Shown: positions 33,241 through 41,098, counted from the first letter of the stretch. The stretch: 44,443 nucleotides of DNA from Chloroflexi bacterium CFX6 (GCA_030263595.1 SZPG01000016.1:1-44443); one strand, 5' to 3'. The notes: generated by a model from the sequence alone, not told the origin. Numbers and translations are program-made.

Positions 33241-33480
33241 TATGATGTTGGCAGAAGAAAGGAGGTACCTATAGAGACACCGCCCGACATTCACCCCCAA
33301 GGAAGGACTGGGAAGCCTTAACCTGGTCAAGAAGCGCAAGCAAGGCTTTAGAACCAGACGTTCTCCTAACGAAAGGAAGGCGCGCAAACCCCACTCCTTT
33401 CCGAACAAATAAATAGTAAGACCTACTTGACGGATGGGCGATCCCGTAACGGGTTTTCCCACCCGTCTTTTTTATTTTTT
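33241..33480 (+). ncRNA. Candidate structured non-coding RNA with intrinsic terminator
   Basis: The 334-base gap 33138-33471 holds features of an independent transcript. There is a TATGAT -10-like hexamer (33241-33246) preceded by the dyad CAACGA/TCGTTG (33221-33226, 33235-33240). A stem AAGCCTT/AAGGCTT (about 33313-33319 and 33341-33347) sits inside CTGG/CCAG. Another stem is AAAGGA (33372-33377) against TCCTTT (33395-33400), enclosed by GTTC/GAAC. A terminator closes the region. A Shine-Dalgarno-like AAAGGAG (33258-33264) can pair instead with CTCCTTT (33394-33400), so two folds compete. No start codon follows at proper spacing, and no plus-strand gene follows for 1.8 kb, so a trans-acting RNA is more likely than a leader. 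I could not match a known RNA family. Confidence 0.5.
33429..33480 (+). terminator. Intrinsic terminator of the candidate RNA
   Basis: An extended hairpin (GACGGATGGG against CCCACCCGTC with one A-C mismatch, plus an inner CCCG/CGGG stem) is followed by TTTTTTATTTTTT on the plus strand. The T-run overlaps the 3' end of the convergent methyltransferase gene. The minus strand lacks a T-run after the stem, so it is meant for plus-strand RNA. Confidence 0.8.
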
Positions 33481-34134
33481 GTACCCAACGATCATCCCGT
33501 CTCTCATCGGGACGAGGGAAACGATCCAATCGGGATCCGTCGTAATGTCACGCGTGAAGCGGCGGATGGCTTCGGTGGATTTCTCGCGGTCGTTCGAGTC
33601 GAGGATCTGTCCGTGCCAGATCATGTTGTCAATGACGAGCAATCCGCCCGAACGCAGTTTCTCCTTGATGACGGGGAGCGAAGTCGGATACGCCAATTTG
33701 TCAATGTCGTTGAAGATGATATCGAACGGACCGTCGGTTCGACGAAGAGTCTCCACCGCCTCCGCAACGTGGAATTGGATGAAACCCTCGAATCCCAGCC
33801 GGGACAAATGGTTGGCTGCCATCTTCGAGAGTTTCTCGTCCCAAACGGTGTGATGCACCACCCCTCCGCCATCGCCTCGACCCTGCTCGGCGCAAGTTTC
33901 CTTCACCGCCTTCGCGAACCATGCAGTGGAATAACCGTAGCCCGATCCCATCTCGAACACGGATCGCGCCTTGATCATGCGCGCGAGTTGATAACAGTAA
34001 TATCCGCACGCGGGACCGATGATGGGGAAACCATGCTCCTCCGCGTATTGCTCCATCTTTTGGAATTCAGGTTCGCGCGGCGGGACGAGGGACGTGAGAT
34101 ATTCCTGCAATTTATCGTAGTTGATTTGTGGCAT
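33472..34134 (-). CDS. Class I SAM-dependent O-methyltransferase
   Basis: The 220-residue protein resembles the catechol/caffeoyl-CoA O-methyltransferase family, with SAM motif FEMGSGYGYSTAWFA near residues 60-74, an acidic loop FNDIDKLAYP, and LLVIDNMIWHG, typical of the metal-binding region in this family. ATG 34134 has AAGGAGAA upstream; the longer frame is not needed. A small phenolic or flavin-like substrate is possible but not shown. It ends inside the terminator T-run of the opposite-strand RNA. Confidence 0.87.
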   Translation of the reverse strand: MPQINYDKLQEYLTSLVPPREPEFQKMEQYAEEHGFPIIGPACGYYCYQLARMIKARSVFEMGSGYGYSTAWFAKAVKETCAEQGRGDGGGVVHHTVWDEKLSKMAANHLSRLGFEGFIQFHVAEAVETLRRTDGPFDIIFNDIDKLAYPTSLPVIKEKLRSGGLLVIDNMIWHGQILDSNDREKSTEAIRRFTRDITTDPDWIVSLVPMRDGMIVGYKK

Positions 34135-34168
34135 GAGATTCTCCTTTGGGAAAGTGAAAAAGTAAACA

Positions 34169-34226
34169 GGCATACAAATAGGCCGGTGTGTACCTGTGTA
34201 CTTGTGTACCGATTTACCTGTATGCC
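34169..34226. repeat. Inverted repeat with internal GTGTACC-type repeats
   Basis: GGCATACA (34169-34176) and TGTATGCC (34219-34226) flank GTGTACCTGTGTACTTGTG-type short direct repeats. The right arm overlaps the last codons of the GDSL gene. It fills the gap to the methyltransferase and may slow or end minus-strand transcription; no U-run is present. Confidence 0.45.
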
Positions 34227-34984
34227 TTCTCCAATATCTCCAACACCACCGGCAGCGCGAGCCTCGCCCATTCCGCATACATCTTCCCGGAGGGATGCAA
34301 CCCATCCGGCGCGATGAGCGAGGAATCATCTGCCGCTTCGCGCGAGATGGGGGTGGTGTCAATGTAATGCGCGCCCGCCTTTTCGGTTTCCTCGCGGTTG
34401 ACCGCGTTGAACGCATCAATTTCCTGCGCGATCTTTTCGCGGTCGCGACCCGAAGCGAAGGGGGTCACACCCCAATCGGGGATGGAGAGAACGAACACGC
34501 GGTTCGGGTTGCCGCCCGCGTATTCGATGGATTTGTTCAGGAGGAAAACGAACTGCTCGCGATACTCGTTGATGTCGTAACCGCGATACTGATTGTTGAC
34601 CCCGATCAATAACGAAACCAAATCATAGAGCGGATTGATGTCCTGCGCTTGAATACCTTCCCAAAGTTCGGCAGTCGTCCAGCCGGTGCGCGCGATGATG
34701 GCGACTTCGACCCCGCTCCCCTCGGTTCTCCCAAATCGGGCGGAGGATTCGATCAGAGTGGCGAGTTGACCGGACCATCTCTCGGTTTCAGGAATGCTTT
34801 CGCCGATGGTGTATGAATCACCGAGGGCAAGATAACGGATAAGCGGCATGTTCGATTCTCCAGAAAGAGGCGTAGATGTGTAAGAAGCGCATCCAACAAG
34901 AAGTAAAAAACTTAACCATAGAACGCGCGATAGCACTGCACTAAAACGTGGCAGCGGGTAAACCTTGCGAAAATTGGGGTTCAC
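34214..34984 (-). CDS. SGNH/GDSL-family lipoprotein hydrolase
   Basis: The 256-residue protein begins at GTG 34984 and has a lipoprotein signal (hydrophobic stretch then LLLVGC, the lipobox cysteine near residue 32). GDSL motifs follow: LALGDSYTIGE with the nucleophile Ser, LIGVNNQYRG, and DGLHPSG with the catalytic Asp/His. It is probably an extracellular, membrane-tethered esterase or deacetylase. The gap to the next minus-strand gene is only 79 bases. Confidence 0.87.
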   Translation of the reverse strand: MNPNFRKVYPLPRFSAVLSRVLWLSFLLLVGCASYTSTPLSGESNMPLIRYLALGDSYTIGESIPETERWSGQLATLIESSARFGRTEGSGVEVAIIARTGWTTAELWEGIQAQDINPLYDLVSLLIGVNNQYRGYDINEYREQFVFLLNKSIEYAGGNPNRVFVLSIPDWGVTPFASGRDREKIAQEIDAFNAVNREETEKAGAHYIDTTPISREAADDSSLIAPDGLHPSGKMYAEWARLALPVVLEILEKAYR

Positions 34985-35046
34985 ACTTCGACAGGCTCAG
35001 TGACCGCTGGCAAACCTGTACGACTTCCAAATCATACGAGGAGCCA

Positions 35047-35199
35047 ATGAACCCACAAGAGCAATTTTGCCCGAACTTGGAGCGTCCTGCAAGAGGTCGA
35101 AATGGAAAAGGCAATCTCCAGGTTCACAGAACGGCTCAATGCCGCGTTTCGTCAGCGCGCCAGGAACAACCCAAACAGCGAGGCAGACCCGCATAGGCG
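35047..35199 (+). pseudogene. Relic of an IS transposase N-terminus
   Basis: The short frame begins MNPQEQFCPNLERPARGRNG and continues KGNLQVH, close to my memory of the zinc-ribbon start of transposases common in Chloroflexota, where a second cysteine usually stands in place of the Arg after LE. Similarity fades after about 30 residues and the frame stops at 35199. The rest of the 34985-35293 gap shows no gene. No terminal inverted repeats could be found, so the element is degraded. Confidence 0.4.
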
Positions 35200-35281
35200 A
35201 TGCTTCGACTGACTCAACAATGGGCAAGTTGACCACGTTAACTGCGATGATGGCATATCAGCTTTATAGCCCTTTTCTACT

Positions 35282-35287
35282 TATAAT
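35282..35287 (+). promoter_or_regulatory. -10 element for dinB, leaderless transcript likely
   Basis: TATAAT ends 6 bases before ATG 35294, so transcription would begin at or within one codon of the start. No ribosome site precedes the ATG. The -35 region is weak. Confidence 0.5.
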
Positions 35288-35293
35288 TGAAGC

Positions 35294-36475
35294 ATGACGC
35301 GCACGATCCTGCACCTCGACCTGGATGCCTTCTTCTGCGCGGTCGAAGAAACGCGCAATCCCGAACTGCGCGGCAAAGCCTTCGCGGTGGGCGGTAAACC
35401 GGGCGAACGCGGCGTGGTGGCGTCCTGCTCGTATGCCGCGAGACGAAACGGAGTCCGCAGCGCGATGCCGATGAGCAAAGCGATCGGACTCAGTCCGGGC
35501 CTGATCATCGTGCCCGCGCGTCATCGCCTCTACAGCGAAGTCTCGCGGCAGGTGATGGCGATCCTCCACGACCTGACCGCGCTCGTTGAACAGATCTCGA
35601 TTGACGAAGCCTTCCTCGACGTTTCAGACATTCAAGACGACCCCGAACGCCTCGGGCGCGGACTTCAAGCCCGCATCCGCGACGAATTGCATCTGCCCTG
35701 CTCGATCGGCATCGCATCGAACAAACTCGTGGCGAAGATCGCCACCGAGGTGGGCAAAGCCCTGGCATTGAAGCGGATCAAAGCCCAGGGCTTGGCGGAG
35801 CCTCCGAACGCCGCGACAGTTGTCCCGTACGGGGAAGAAGCGGCGTTTCTGAGTCCCCTACCCGCGGAGATGTTGTGGGGCGTCGGTCCGAAGACCTCCA
35901 AACGGCTGGCAGAGTTGGGCATCCACACCATTGGCGATATCGCCAAATGGCCCGAGAGCGAGTTGATCCGCCTGTTCGGCGAGAACGGGCGCGACCTGTC
36001 GCGTCATGCCAAGGGAATTGACAACCGCCCCATCGTGACGGAACGCGAGACGAAATCCATCAGCCAGGAAACAACCTTCAGCCGCGATGTGCGCGACGAT
36101 AAAATATTGGAGAAAACGCTGCGCGAACAATCGGCGGATGTGGCGCGGCAATTGCGAAAGAACGATCTCGCGGGCAAAACGATCAAGTTGAAGATCCGCT
36201 GGCCCGACTTCACAACCTTGACGCGGCAAATGACCTTGAATAACCCGACCGATCAGGAGAATGAAATCGCGCAAGCCGTATTGGAGTTGATGAAGTCGGT
36301 CCGCAAGCCGAATCAGGCTGTACGACTGATCGGCGTCGGCGTAACCGGGCTGGGACAACCGATCCGCCAGTTAGAGTTGTGGGATATGGACGCGGAGAAA
36401 GCGCGCAGGTTGCAGGATGTGATGGATGACTTGCAGGAGAAGTATGGGAGGGACATTATTCGCAGAGGGGAGTGA
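35294..36475 (+). CDS. dinB: DNA polymerase IV (Y-family)
   Basis: The 393-residue protein has the Y-family catalytic motifs HLDLDAFFCAVE at the N-terminus and SIDEAFLDVSD near residue 100, a helix-hairpin-helix near residue 180-215, and a little-finger domain (FSRDVRDDKILEKTLREQ). It carries out error-prone translesion synthesis. Length is typical. There is no obvious LexA-type box to my eye. The C-terminus lacks a clear clamp-binding motif. Confidence 0.95.
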   Translation: MTRTILHLDLDAFFCAVEETRNPELRGKAFAVGGKPGERGVVASCSYAARRNGVRSAMPMSKAIGLSPGLIIVPARHRLYSEVSRQVMAILHDLTALVEQISIDEAFLDVSDIQDDPERLGRGLQARIRDELHLPCSIGIASNKLVAKIATEVGKALALKRIKAQGLAEPPNAATVVPYGEEAAFLSPLPAEMLWGVGPKTSKRLAELGIHTIGDIAKWPESELIRLFGENGRDLSRHAKGIDNRPIVTERETKSISQETTFSRDVRDDKILEKTLREQSADVARQLRKNDLAGKTIKLKIRWPDFTTLTRQMTLNNPTDQENEIAQAVLELMKSVRKPNQAVRLIGVGVTGLGQPIRQLELWDMDAEKARRLQDVMDDLQEKYGRDIIRRGE

Positions 36476-36530
36476 CGGGGTGGATGTGAGTTAAGACTTC
36501 AAAAGACGTGATGAACGGCTGAAAATCGCG

Positions 36531-36567
36531 AACCGCATATATGCCATAATTTGACATATATGCGGTT
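36531..36567 (+). promoter_or_regulatory. Large palindromic operator overlapping a promoter
   Basis: AACCGCATATATG (36531-36543) and its exact reverse complement CATATATGCGGTT (36555-36567) are separated by 11 bases. TTGACA (36551-36556), a perfect -35, lies at the inner edge of the right arm. The ATG of the WYL regulator is 21 bases downstream of the palindrome. This is the expected form of an autoregulatory site for that regulator. Confidence 0.75.
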
Positions 36568-36588
36568 TATCTTTGTAAAGGATGTGAC

Positions 36589-37554
36589 ATGACAAACACT
36601 GCTACACGCCTGATCACGCTCATCTTTCTCCTGCAAAACCAGCCCAACCAGAAAGCCTCCGAACTGGCTGAGAAACTCGGCGTCTCCCTGCGGACCGTCC
36701 ACCGCTATTTCGAGATGCTCGGCGAAATGGGCATCCCGGTTTACTCGGAACGCGGGCCCTACGGCGGGTTCTCCCTCGTGCGCGGCTACAAAATGCCGCC
36801 GCTCGTGTTCACCCTCGAAGAAGCCGTCGCCGTCGTGCTGGGAACTGGCATCGTAGAAGAGATGTGGGGAGAGTTGTACCGCGAAGCTGCGCGCGGCGCG
36901 CTGGCGAAAATCGAGACCCTGCTCCCCGATGAACAAAGGCGGGAAGTCGCCTGGGCGCGCGGGTCGCTGGTCGCGACTGGAATGAATCGCGCAGACTTGA
37001 AGGCGCTGACTCCCGCGCTGGAAAAATTGCGCCGCGCCGTTCGCGAACACCGCAGCGTGAACATGCTGTATCAGAGTAATCAAGTCCCGCACCCCTCCGG
37101 GCGCGGGCTCGATCCATACGCGCTCGTCCATCGCTGGGGCTGGTGGTACGTGATCGGATTTTGCCACGTGCATCGGGAGGTGCGCACCTTTCGCGTGGAT
37201 CGCATCTCCGAGGTGGCCCTGCTGGATACGACCTTCGCCTCCTCCCCCGACTTCGACCTGCGCGCCCACCTACAAAACGAATCGCAAGCCCAAACCTTGA
37301 TCGCCGCCCGCCTGCGCTTCGAGGCGGAGTTCGCGCACATCGTCGCCGGGAATCACTCCTATTGGGAGGCGGTCGAAACCAAACCGGATGGCGCGGTGGT
37401 GGTCACGTTCCTCTCGCCCACGCTCGAATGGGCGGCAAGCACGGCGCTGGCGTACGGTCCCGCCGTGGAAGTGCTGGAGCCGCCCGAACTGCGGATCATG
37501 GTCGCGGAATGGCTGGCGGCAACTGCGAGGAAATATGAACGACAAAATCAATGA
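36589..37554 (+). CDS. WYL-domain transcriptional regulator (YafY-type)
   Basis: The 321-residue protein has an N-terminal winged helix-turn-helix (LAEKLGVSLRTVHRYFEML), a middle region, and a WYL domain with GWWYVIGFCHVHREVRTFRVDR beginning near residue 185 (seen as GWWYVIGF then RTFRVDRI). WYL domains bind nucleic acid or small ligands. An exact 13-bp inverted repeat lies in the promoter. It overlaps the next gene by 20 bases, so it probably controls an operon of itself, the unknown 322-residue protein and the GyrI-like protein. Confidence 0.9.
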   Translation: MTNTATRLITLIFLLQNQPNQKASELAEKLGVSLRTVHRYFEMLGEMGIPVYSERGPYGGFSLVRGYKMPPLVFTLEEAVAVVLGTGIVEEMWGELYREAARGALAKIETLLPDEQRREVAWARGSLVATGMNRADLKALTPALEKLRRAVREHRSVNMLYQSNQVPHPSGRGLDPYALVHRWGWWYVIGFCHVHREVRTFRVDRISEVALLDTTFASSPDFDLRAHLQNESQAQTLIAARLRFEAEFAHIVAGNHSYWEAVETKPDGAVVVTFLSPTLEWAASTALAYGPAVEVLEPPELRIMVAEWLAATARKYERQNQ

Positions 37555-38503
37555 ATGGCTTTTGCAGGGCGAACCCTGGGTCGAATACCGCACACGCGTG
37601 GATTTGCTCGAACAGCCGGAGGACGATCCGCAAGTCCGCGCGGCGCGGCGGAAAATGATGGCTGACCCGAAGATCAAAGCCCTGCTGGCAGAATTGACCG
37701 GTTGGCCCGGCACAGTGTTGAACAGTCATCGCTCCGCCAGCCAGCCGTTCCACAAGTTGTCATTCCTCGCGGACTTGGGACTCAATGTCAGCGATCCGCC
37801 GGTGAAGAAGATCGTGGACAAGGTGATGAAACACCAATCCAAACAGGGACCGTTCCAACTGCCGACGAATGTCCCGGTCCATTTCGGCGGGAGCGGGAGG
37901 GATGAATGGGCATGGGCGTTGTGCGACGCGCCAGTGATCGTCACCGCGTTGATCCGGCTGGGGATGGGCGAGGATGCGCGCGTGCAGACGGCGATCCAAT
38001 ATCTGGACGGGTTGGTTTACGAAAACGGCTGGCATTGCGTCGTCTCGCCGGAATTGGGAAAGTTCCGCGGACCGGGGCGCAAGGATGACCCCTGTCCGTA
38101 CGCGACGCTGGTCGTGCTGCAAATGCTGGCGCACGTGCCTGAGATGCGGGAAGGCAGGTCTGCGAAAATCGGCGTGGAAACCCTGCTCCGGCTTTGGGAG
38201 AACAGCAGGGAGGAACATCCTTACATGTTCTTCATGGGCACGGACTTCCGCAAGTTGAAAGCGCCGCTGTTCTGGTACGACATCCTGCACGTGCTGGAGG
38301 CGCTGAGTCACTTCCAATGGGCGCGGAAAGACAAACGCTTCAAGCAAATGATGAGCGTCGTGGAATCCAAAGCCGACGCCGAGGGGCGCTTCACGCCCGA
38401 ATCCATTTGGACGGCGTGGAAGGATTGGGACTTCAGCCAGAAGAAAGTCCCCTCGCGCGGATTGACCTTTTTTGTTCAACGGATTCTGAAGAGGGTTAAC
38501 TGA
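37535..38503 (+). CDS. Unknown 322-residue protein, probably alpha/alpha toroid fold
   Basis: The start ATG 37535 lies inside the end of the WYL gene (GCGAGGAAAT upstream). The protein is soluble and helical, with spaced motifs such as GGSGRDEWAWALCDAPVIVT, YLDGLVYENGWHC and DDPCPYATLVVLQ, reminiscent of prenyltransferase/squalene-cyclase-like toroids. No catalytic motif is recognised. Co-transcription with the WYL regulator is probable. Confidence 0.75.
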   Translation: MNDKINEWLLQGEPWVEYRTRVDLLEQPEDDPQVRAARRKMMADPKIKALLAELTGWPGTVLNSHRSASQPFHKLSFLADLGLNVSDPPVKKIVDKVMKHQSKQGPFQLPTNVPVHFGGSGRDEWAWALCDAPVIVTALIRLGMGEDARVQTAIQYLDGLVYENGWHCVVSPELGKFRGPGRKDDPCPYATLVVLQMLAHVPEMREGRSAKIGVETLLRLWENSREEHPYMFFMGTDFRKLKAPLFWYDILHVLEALSHFQWARKDKRFKQMMSVVESKADAEGRFTPESIWTAWKDWDFSQKKVPSRGLTFFVQRILKRVN

Positions 38504-38534
38504 CGCGAACAGACGAATGTGAAAGGAAATCGAA

Positions 38535-39179
38535 ATGAAAACGCTCGACCTGAAAAAACAATACAAATATTTGTACCAGCCCTCCGCGAGGAAGATCGAA
38601 ATCGTCGAAGTGCCGAAACTGCAATTCGCGATGATCAACGGCGCCATCGAGAAGGGATCGGAGCCGGGCAGGTCGCCCATGTTTGCGGAGGCAACACAAG
38701 CCCTGTACAGCATTTCGTACACGCTCAAGTTCATGCTCAAGAAACGCAAGACGAATCCGATTGATTATCCCGTCATGGCGCTGGAGGGGCTCTGGTGGGT
38801 GGAGGATGGCGTGTTTGATATCACCGTCAAGGACAACTGGTTCTACACGCTGATGATCCTGCAACCGGAGGTCATCACGAAGGATGTGTTTGCCGAGGGG
38901 CTGGAGGAAGTCAGAAAGAAAAAAGGCGATTCACCCGCCTTGTCGAAACTGAGGCTGGCATCCTTCGAGGAAGGGCTGTGTGTGCAGGTCATGCACATCG
39001 GACCGTACGCGACCGAACCTGCCACCATCGAACGGATGCGCGCCTTTGCTTTGGAGAATGGATACAAGGATAACGTTGGTCCAAATGGCAGGCATCACGA
39101 GATCTATTTGGGTGATCCGCGCAAGGCAGACCCCGCAAAATTGAAGACGGTATTGAGGCATCCAGTGGTGAAGATATAA
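38535..39179 (+). CDS. GyrI-like small-molecule-binding domain protein
   Basis: The 214-residue protein has features of the GyrI/SAV2027-like family: VEVPKLQFAMINGAIEKG, EGLWWVEDG and VMHIGPYATEPATIERM. The family binds or modifies small hydrophobic molecules. AAAGGAAATCGAA precedes the ATG. It is 31 bases after the previous stop and probably part of the WYL-regulated operon. Confidence 0.87.
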   Translation: MKTLDLKKQYKYLYQPSARKIEIVEVPKLQFAMINGAIEKGSEPGRSPMFAEATQALYSISYTLKFMLKKRKTNPIDYPVMALEGLWWVEDGVFDITVKDNWFYTLMILQPEVITKDVFAEGLEEVRKKKGDSPALSKLRLASFEEGLCVQVMHIGPYATEPATIERMRAFALENGYKDNVGPNGRHHEIYLGDPRKADPAKLKTVLRHPVVKI

Positions 39180-39183
39180 TTAT

Positions 39184-39264
39184 CCTGCCATCGCGAGGAG
39201 CGTTCGTTGCGACGAAGCAATTTCTGAATTGAGGAGATTGCTTCGCTACGCTTGCAATGACAGG
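39184..39264. repeat. Dispersed palindromic repeat (REP-like)
   Basis: Imperfect arms 39184-39224 and 39233-39264 pair over most of their length. The right arm, read backwards, is CCTGTCATTGCAAGC then GTAGCGAAGCAATCTCC, a sequence type found as a dispersed repeat in many genomes. It separates the GyrI-like gene from the YjbQ gene and could act as a 3' stabiliser. It also supplies an in-frame ATG at 39257, which is probably not the true start of the next gene. Confidence 0.75.
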
Positions 39265-39271
39265 ATTGACC

Positions 39272-39691
39272 ATGCCAATAAAAACCCTCTCCATAAAACT
39301 CTCCACGCGCGGGAACGCGGACGTCCACGACATCACCGATCAGGTCGCGGCGCAGGTCCTCCAAAGCGGACTCAAAAATGGGACGGCGACGGTCTTCTGT
39401 CCCTCCTCCACCAGCGCGGTGACGACCATCGAATACGAAAGCGGCGCGCTCAGCGATCTGAAACGATTATTCGATGAGATCATTCCGCCGAACCGCGAAT
39501 ACGCGCACAACGCGCGCTGGGGCGACGGCAACGGTCACAGCCACGTGCGCGCCTCCCTGCTGGGTCCGTCGCTCACCATTCCGTTCGTCAACGGGGAATT
39601 GACATTGGGAACGTGGCAGCAGGTCATTTATGTGGATTTCGACAATCGCCCGCGCAGGAGGGAATTGGTCGTGCAGTTGATCGGAGAATAG
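39272..39691 (+). CDS. YjbQ/UPF0047-family protein
   Basis: The 139-residue protein matches UPF0047: VHDITDQVAAQV, NGTATVFCPSSTSAVTTIEYE, and GDGNGHSHVRASLLGPSLT with metal-ligand-like histidines, ending with QVIYVDFDNRPRRRELVVQL. Some members have thiamine-phosphate synthase side activity. ATG 39272 is preferred to 39257 because the latter lies in the repeat and would add five non-family residues. Confidence 0.88.
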   Translation: MPIKTLSIKLSTRGNADVHDITDQVAAQVLQSGLKNGTATVFCPSSTSAVTTIEYESGALSDLKRLFDEIIPPNREYAHNARWGDGNGHSHVRASLLGPSLTIPFVNGELTLGTWQQVIYVDFDNRPRRRELVVQLIGE

Positions 39692-39726
39692 TTTGGTCTG
39701 CTTGAAACGCATCGAAGAAAAATCCG

Positions 39727-39732
39727 TATAAT
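39727..39732 (+). promoter_or_regulatory. -10 element before the YiiX-type gene
   Basis: TATAAT lies 15 bases before ATG 39748, with GGAG between them. No -35 hexamer is clear. Confidence 0.45.
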
Positions 39733-39747
39733 GGGATACGGAGCGAG

Positions 39748-40341
39748 ATGATTTATACCTATCAAATCGAAGACATCCCATTGCAAACGGGCGACATCAT
39801 CTGCACGATGAACGGCAAGCCCGATATTTTGCCGGGCGAGTTCTGGCGGTTCGTCGGCCGGCTCGTGCCTGGGGACGTGGATCACGTGGCAATTTACACG
39901 GGTCCCGAAGGGAGATGCGTGGAAGCCGGCGCGCGCGGCGTGATCAAGTTCACGGTCTTCGACGGACAATGGAACACCGAACGGATGGCGCGCCGCCGCG
40001 GGCTTTTGTTCGATACTTTCTACGGGATCGTCTCTCCGCTCGATGGTCTCGAACTTTCGGAAAACGAAGAAGACGAAATGCGAAAGGCGGTTGCCGCGTA
40101 TGTCCTCGCGCAAGTCGGCAAGCCGTATAACCTGAATTTCCTCAACGCGGAAACGGAAGAGGCGTTCTATTGCAGTCAACTGGCATACAAGGCATATCAA
40201 CAAGTTGGGATCAATTTGAACACGGGTCTCGCGATGGAACAGTTGCCCGGCGCGAACGCGATCATTTATCCGCAGGAGATCTGGGAGGGATTCAGTCATA
40301 GAGAGGCGGAGGGCGTTCGGGTCAGCGGGACAGGCGGATGA
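39748..40341 (+). CDS. YiiX/YebB-like permuted papain-fold amidohydrolase
   Basis: The 197-residue protein has the permuted NlpC/P60 order: a His in GDVDHVAIYTG near residue 52 comes before the Cys in FYCSQLAYKAYQ near residue 149. The QTGDII start is typical for YiiX. It would cleave or attach amide/thioester bonds, for example in cell-wall peptides or lipidated substrates; no signal peptide is seen, so a cytoplasmic role is likely. It is convergent with the BrnTA module. Confidence 0.85.
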   Translation: MIYTYQIEDIPLQTGDIICTMNGKPDILPGEFWRFVGRLVPGDVDHVAIYTGPEGRCVEAGARGVIKFTVFDGQWNTERMARRRGLLFDTFYGIVSPLDGLELSENEEDEMRKAVAAYVLAQVGKPYNLNFLNAETEEAFYCSQLAYKAYQQVGINLNTGLAMEQLPGANAIIYPQEIWEGFSHREAEGVRVSGTGG

Positions 40342-40370
40342 TGTGAGCGGGTTGTGGAGGGGTGGAGAAT

Positions 40371-40505
40371 TCGAACGAAAGCGGGCTAAATTCAAAATCC
40401 CTTTACGCGTCGGTGTATCTGAAATCCTTGTTCTCGCGCGAATCGTGGCGTAAGATCCGCTCCCGTAACAAGAACCCGGAGATTTCGCGAAATCTCCGGG
40501 TTCTG
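40371..40505. repeat. Direct repeat copy A: degenerate epimerase 3' end plus palindrome
   Basis: The 135-base block closely matches copy B at 41161-41296. On the minus strand its distal part reads like the end of the epimerase protein (ENKDF, then stops). Its proximal part is a perfect 34-base palindrome (40471-40504). Copies A and B share a short insertion relative to the real epimerase end, so they derive from a common cassette ancestor. Confidence 0.8.
40471..40504. repeat. 34-bp perfect palindrome after brnA
   Basis: AGAACCCGGAGATTTCG is followed directly by its exact reverse complement. It lies 3 bases beyond the brnA stop codon. A nearly identical palindrome lies 3 bases beyond the DUF2442 stop (41262-41295). 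Confidence 0.9.
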
Positions 40506-40507
40506 CG

Positions 40508-40795
40508 CTATCCTCCGCTGGGCAGTTGACGGGATTTCATCTCGCGTTCAATCCGCTCTTGCAGGAAGATCTTAATCAGAGATTGATATGGTACATCGCG
40601 TTCGTTTGCCATCTGGCGCAAGGCATCCAAAAGCGGCTCGGGCAGGCGCAAGGAAATTGCTCGAGTGGACGGTTTCAGGTTGGGGAACAGGACCCGCCTG
40701 GCGCTCTTCCAATTCAGGTATTCGGCAGAATCCTGTTCGCCCCAGAACTCACGCTCTTCATCTTCATTTTTGAACTTAGGAATCGACTTGCTCAT
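40508..40795 (-). CDS. brnA: BrnA/CopG-type antitoxin
   Basis: The 95-residue protein has a C-terminal ribbon-helix-helix-like region (STRAISLRLPEPLLDALRQM) after an N-terminal part KFKNEDEEREFWGEQDSAEY, typical of antitoxins paired with BrnT. It would neutralise BrnT and repress the operon through the 19-base palindrome at 41080-41098. It overlaps brnT by 20 bases. The stop is 3 bases before the shared palindrome. Confidence 0.87.
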   Translation of the reverse strand: MSKSIPKFKNEDEEREFWGEQDSAEYLNWKSARRVLFPNLKPSTRAISLRLPEPLLDALRQMANERDVPYQSLIKIFLQERIEREMKSRQLPSGG

Positions 40796-41075
40796 AAATA
40801 CTGCGCTCCTTTTGACTCATGTCACGGGCAGAGATGACACGGATCTTTTCTCCTCGTATCGTAAAAGCAATAAACAACCTTCTGCCGGCAATCGTATGAC
40901 CAAGGACATAATAGCGCGGCTCCTTTTGGGAATGAACAGAATCATCTTCAAGCAAGAGAGGTATATTGAAAAACACTTCCTCGCACTCGCCTGCTGAGAC
41001 TCGGTGCTTGTCCCAGTTTTTCTCTCGGTTGTTTTCGTCCCAATCAAAGCCAGTGACGTTATTCAGGTCAACCAT
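40776..41075 (-). CDS. brnT: BrnT-family ribonuclease toxin
   Basis: The 99-residue protein has BrnT features: FDWDENNREKNWDKHRVS, EPRYYVLGHTIAGRRLFIAF and IRVISARDMSQKERSIYE. BrnT is a small RelE-like endoribonuclease. It is the first gene of the module, opposite to RelBE order but normal for BrnTA. ATG 41075 is only 4 bases after a palindromic operator. Confidence 0.9.
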   Translation of the reverse strand: MVDLNNVTGFDWDENNREKNWDKHRVSAGECEEVFFNIPLLLEDDSVHSQKEPRYYVLGHTIAGRRLFIAFTIRGEKIRVISARDMSQKERSIYEQVDS

Positions 41076-41079
41076 GAGT

Positions 41080-41098
41080 GTATATTATCATAATATAC
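41080..41098 (-). promoter_or_regulatory. Palindromic operator of brnTA
   Basis: GTATATTATCATAATATAC is a perfect 9-bp dyad with one central base and contains -10-like TATTAT/GATAAT sequences. Its position just before ATG 41075 fits autoregulation by the BrnTA complex and a leaderless or very short leader. Confidence 0.7.

Noticed and set aside
33278..33412. Basic 44-codon frame reminiscent of ribosomal protein L34 (KKRKQGFRTRRS)
   Set aside because: It has no start codon, a stop lies just upstream, and rnpA/dnaA neighbours are absent. Kept only as an alternative to the RNA.
40471..40504. Rho-independent terminator for brnTA
   Set aside because: Stem is long but no U-run follows on the minus strand; the fixed spacing suggests another role, although termination cannot be excluded.
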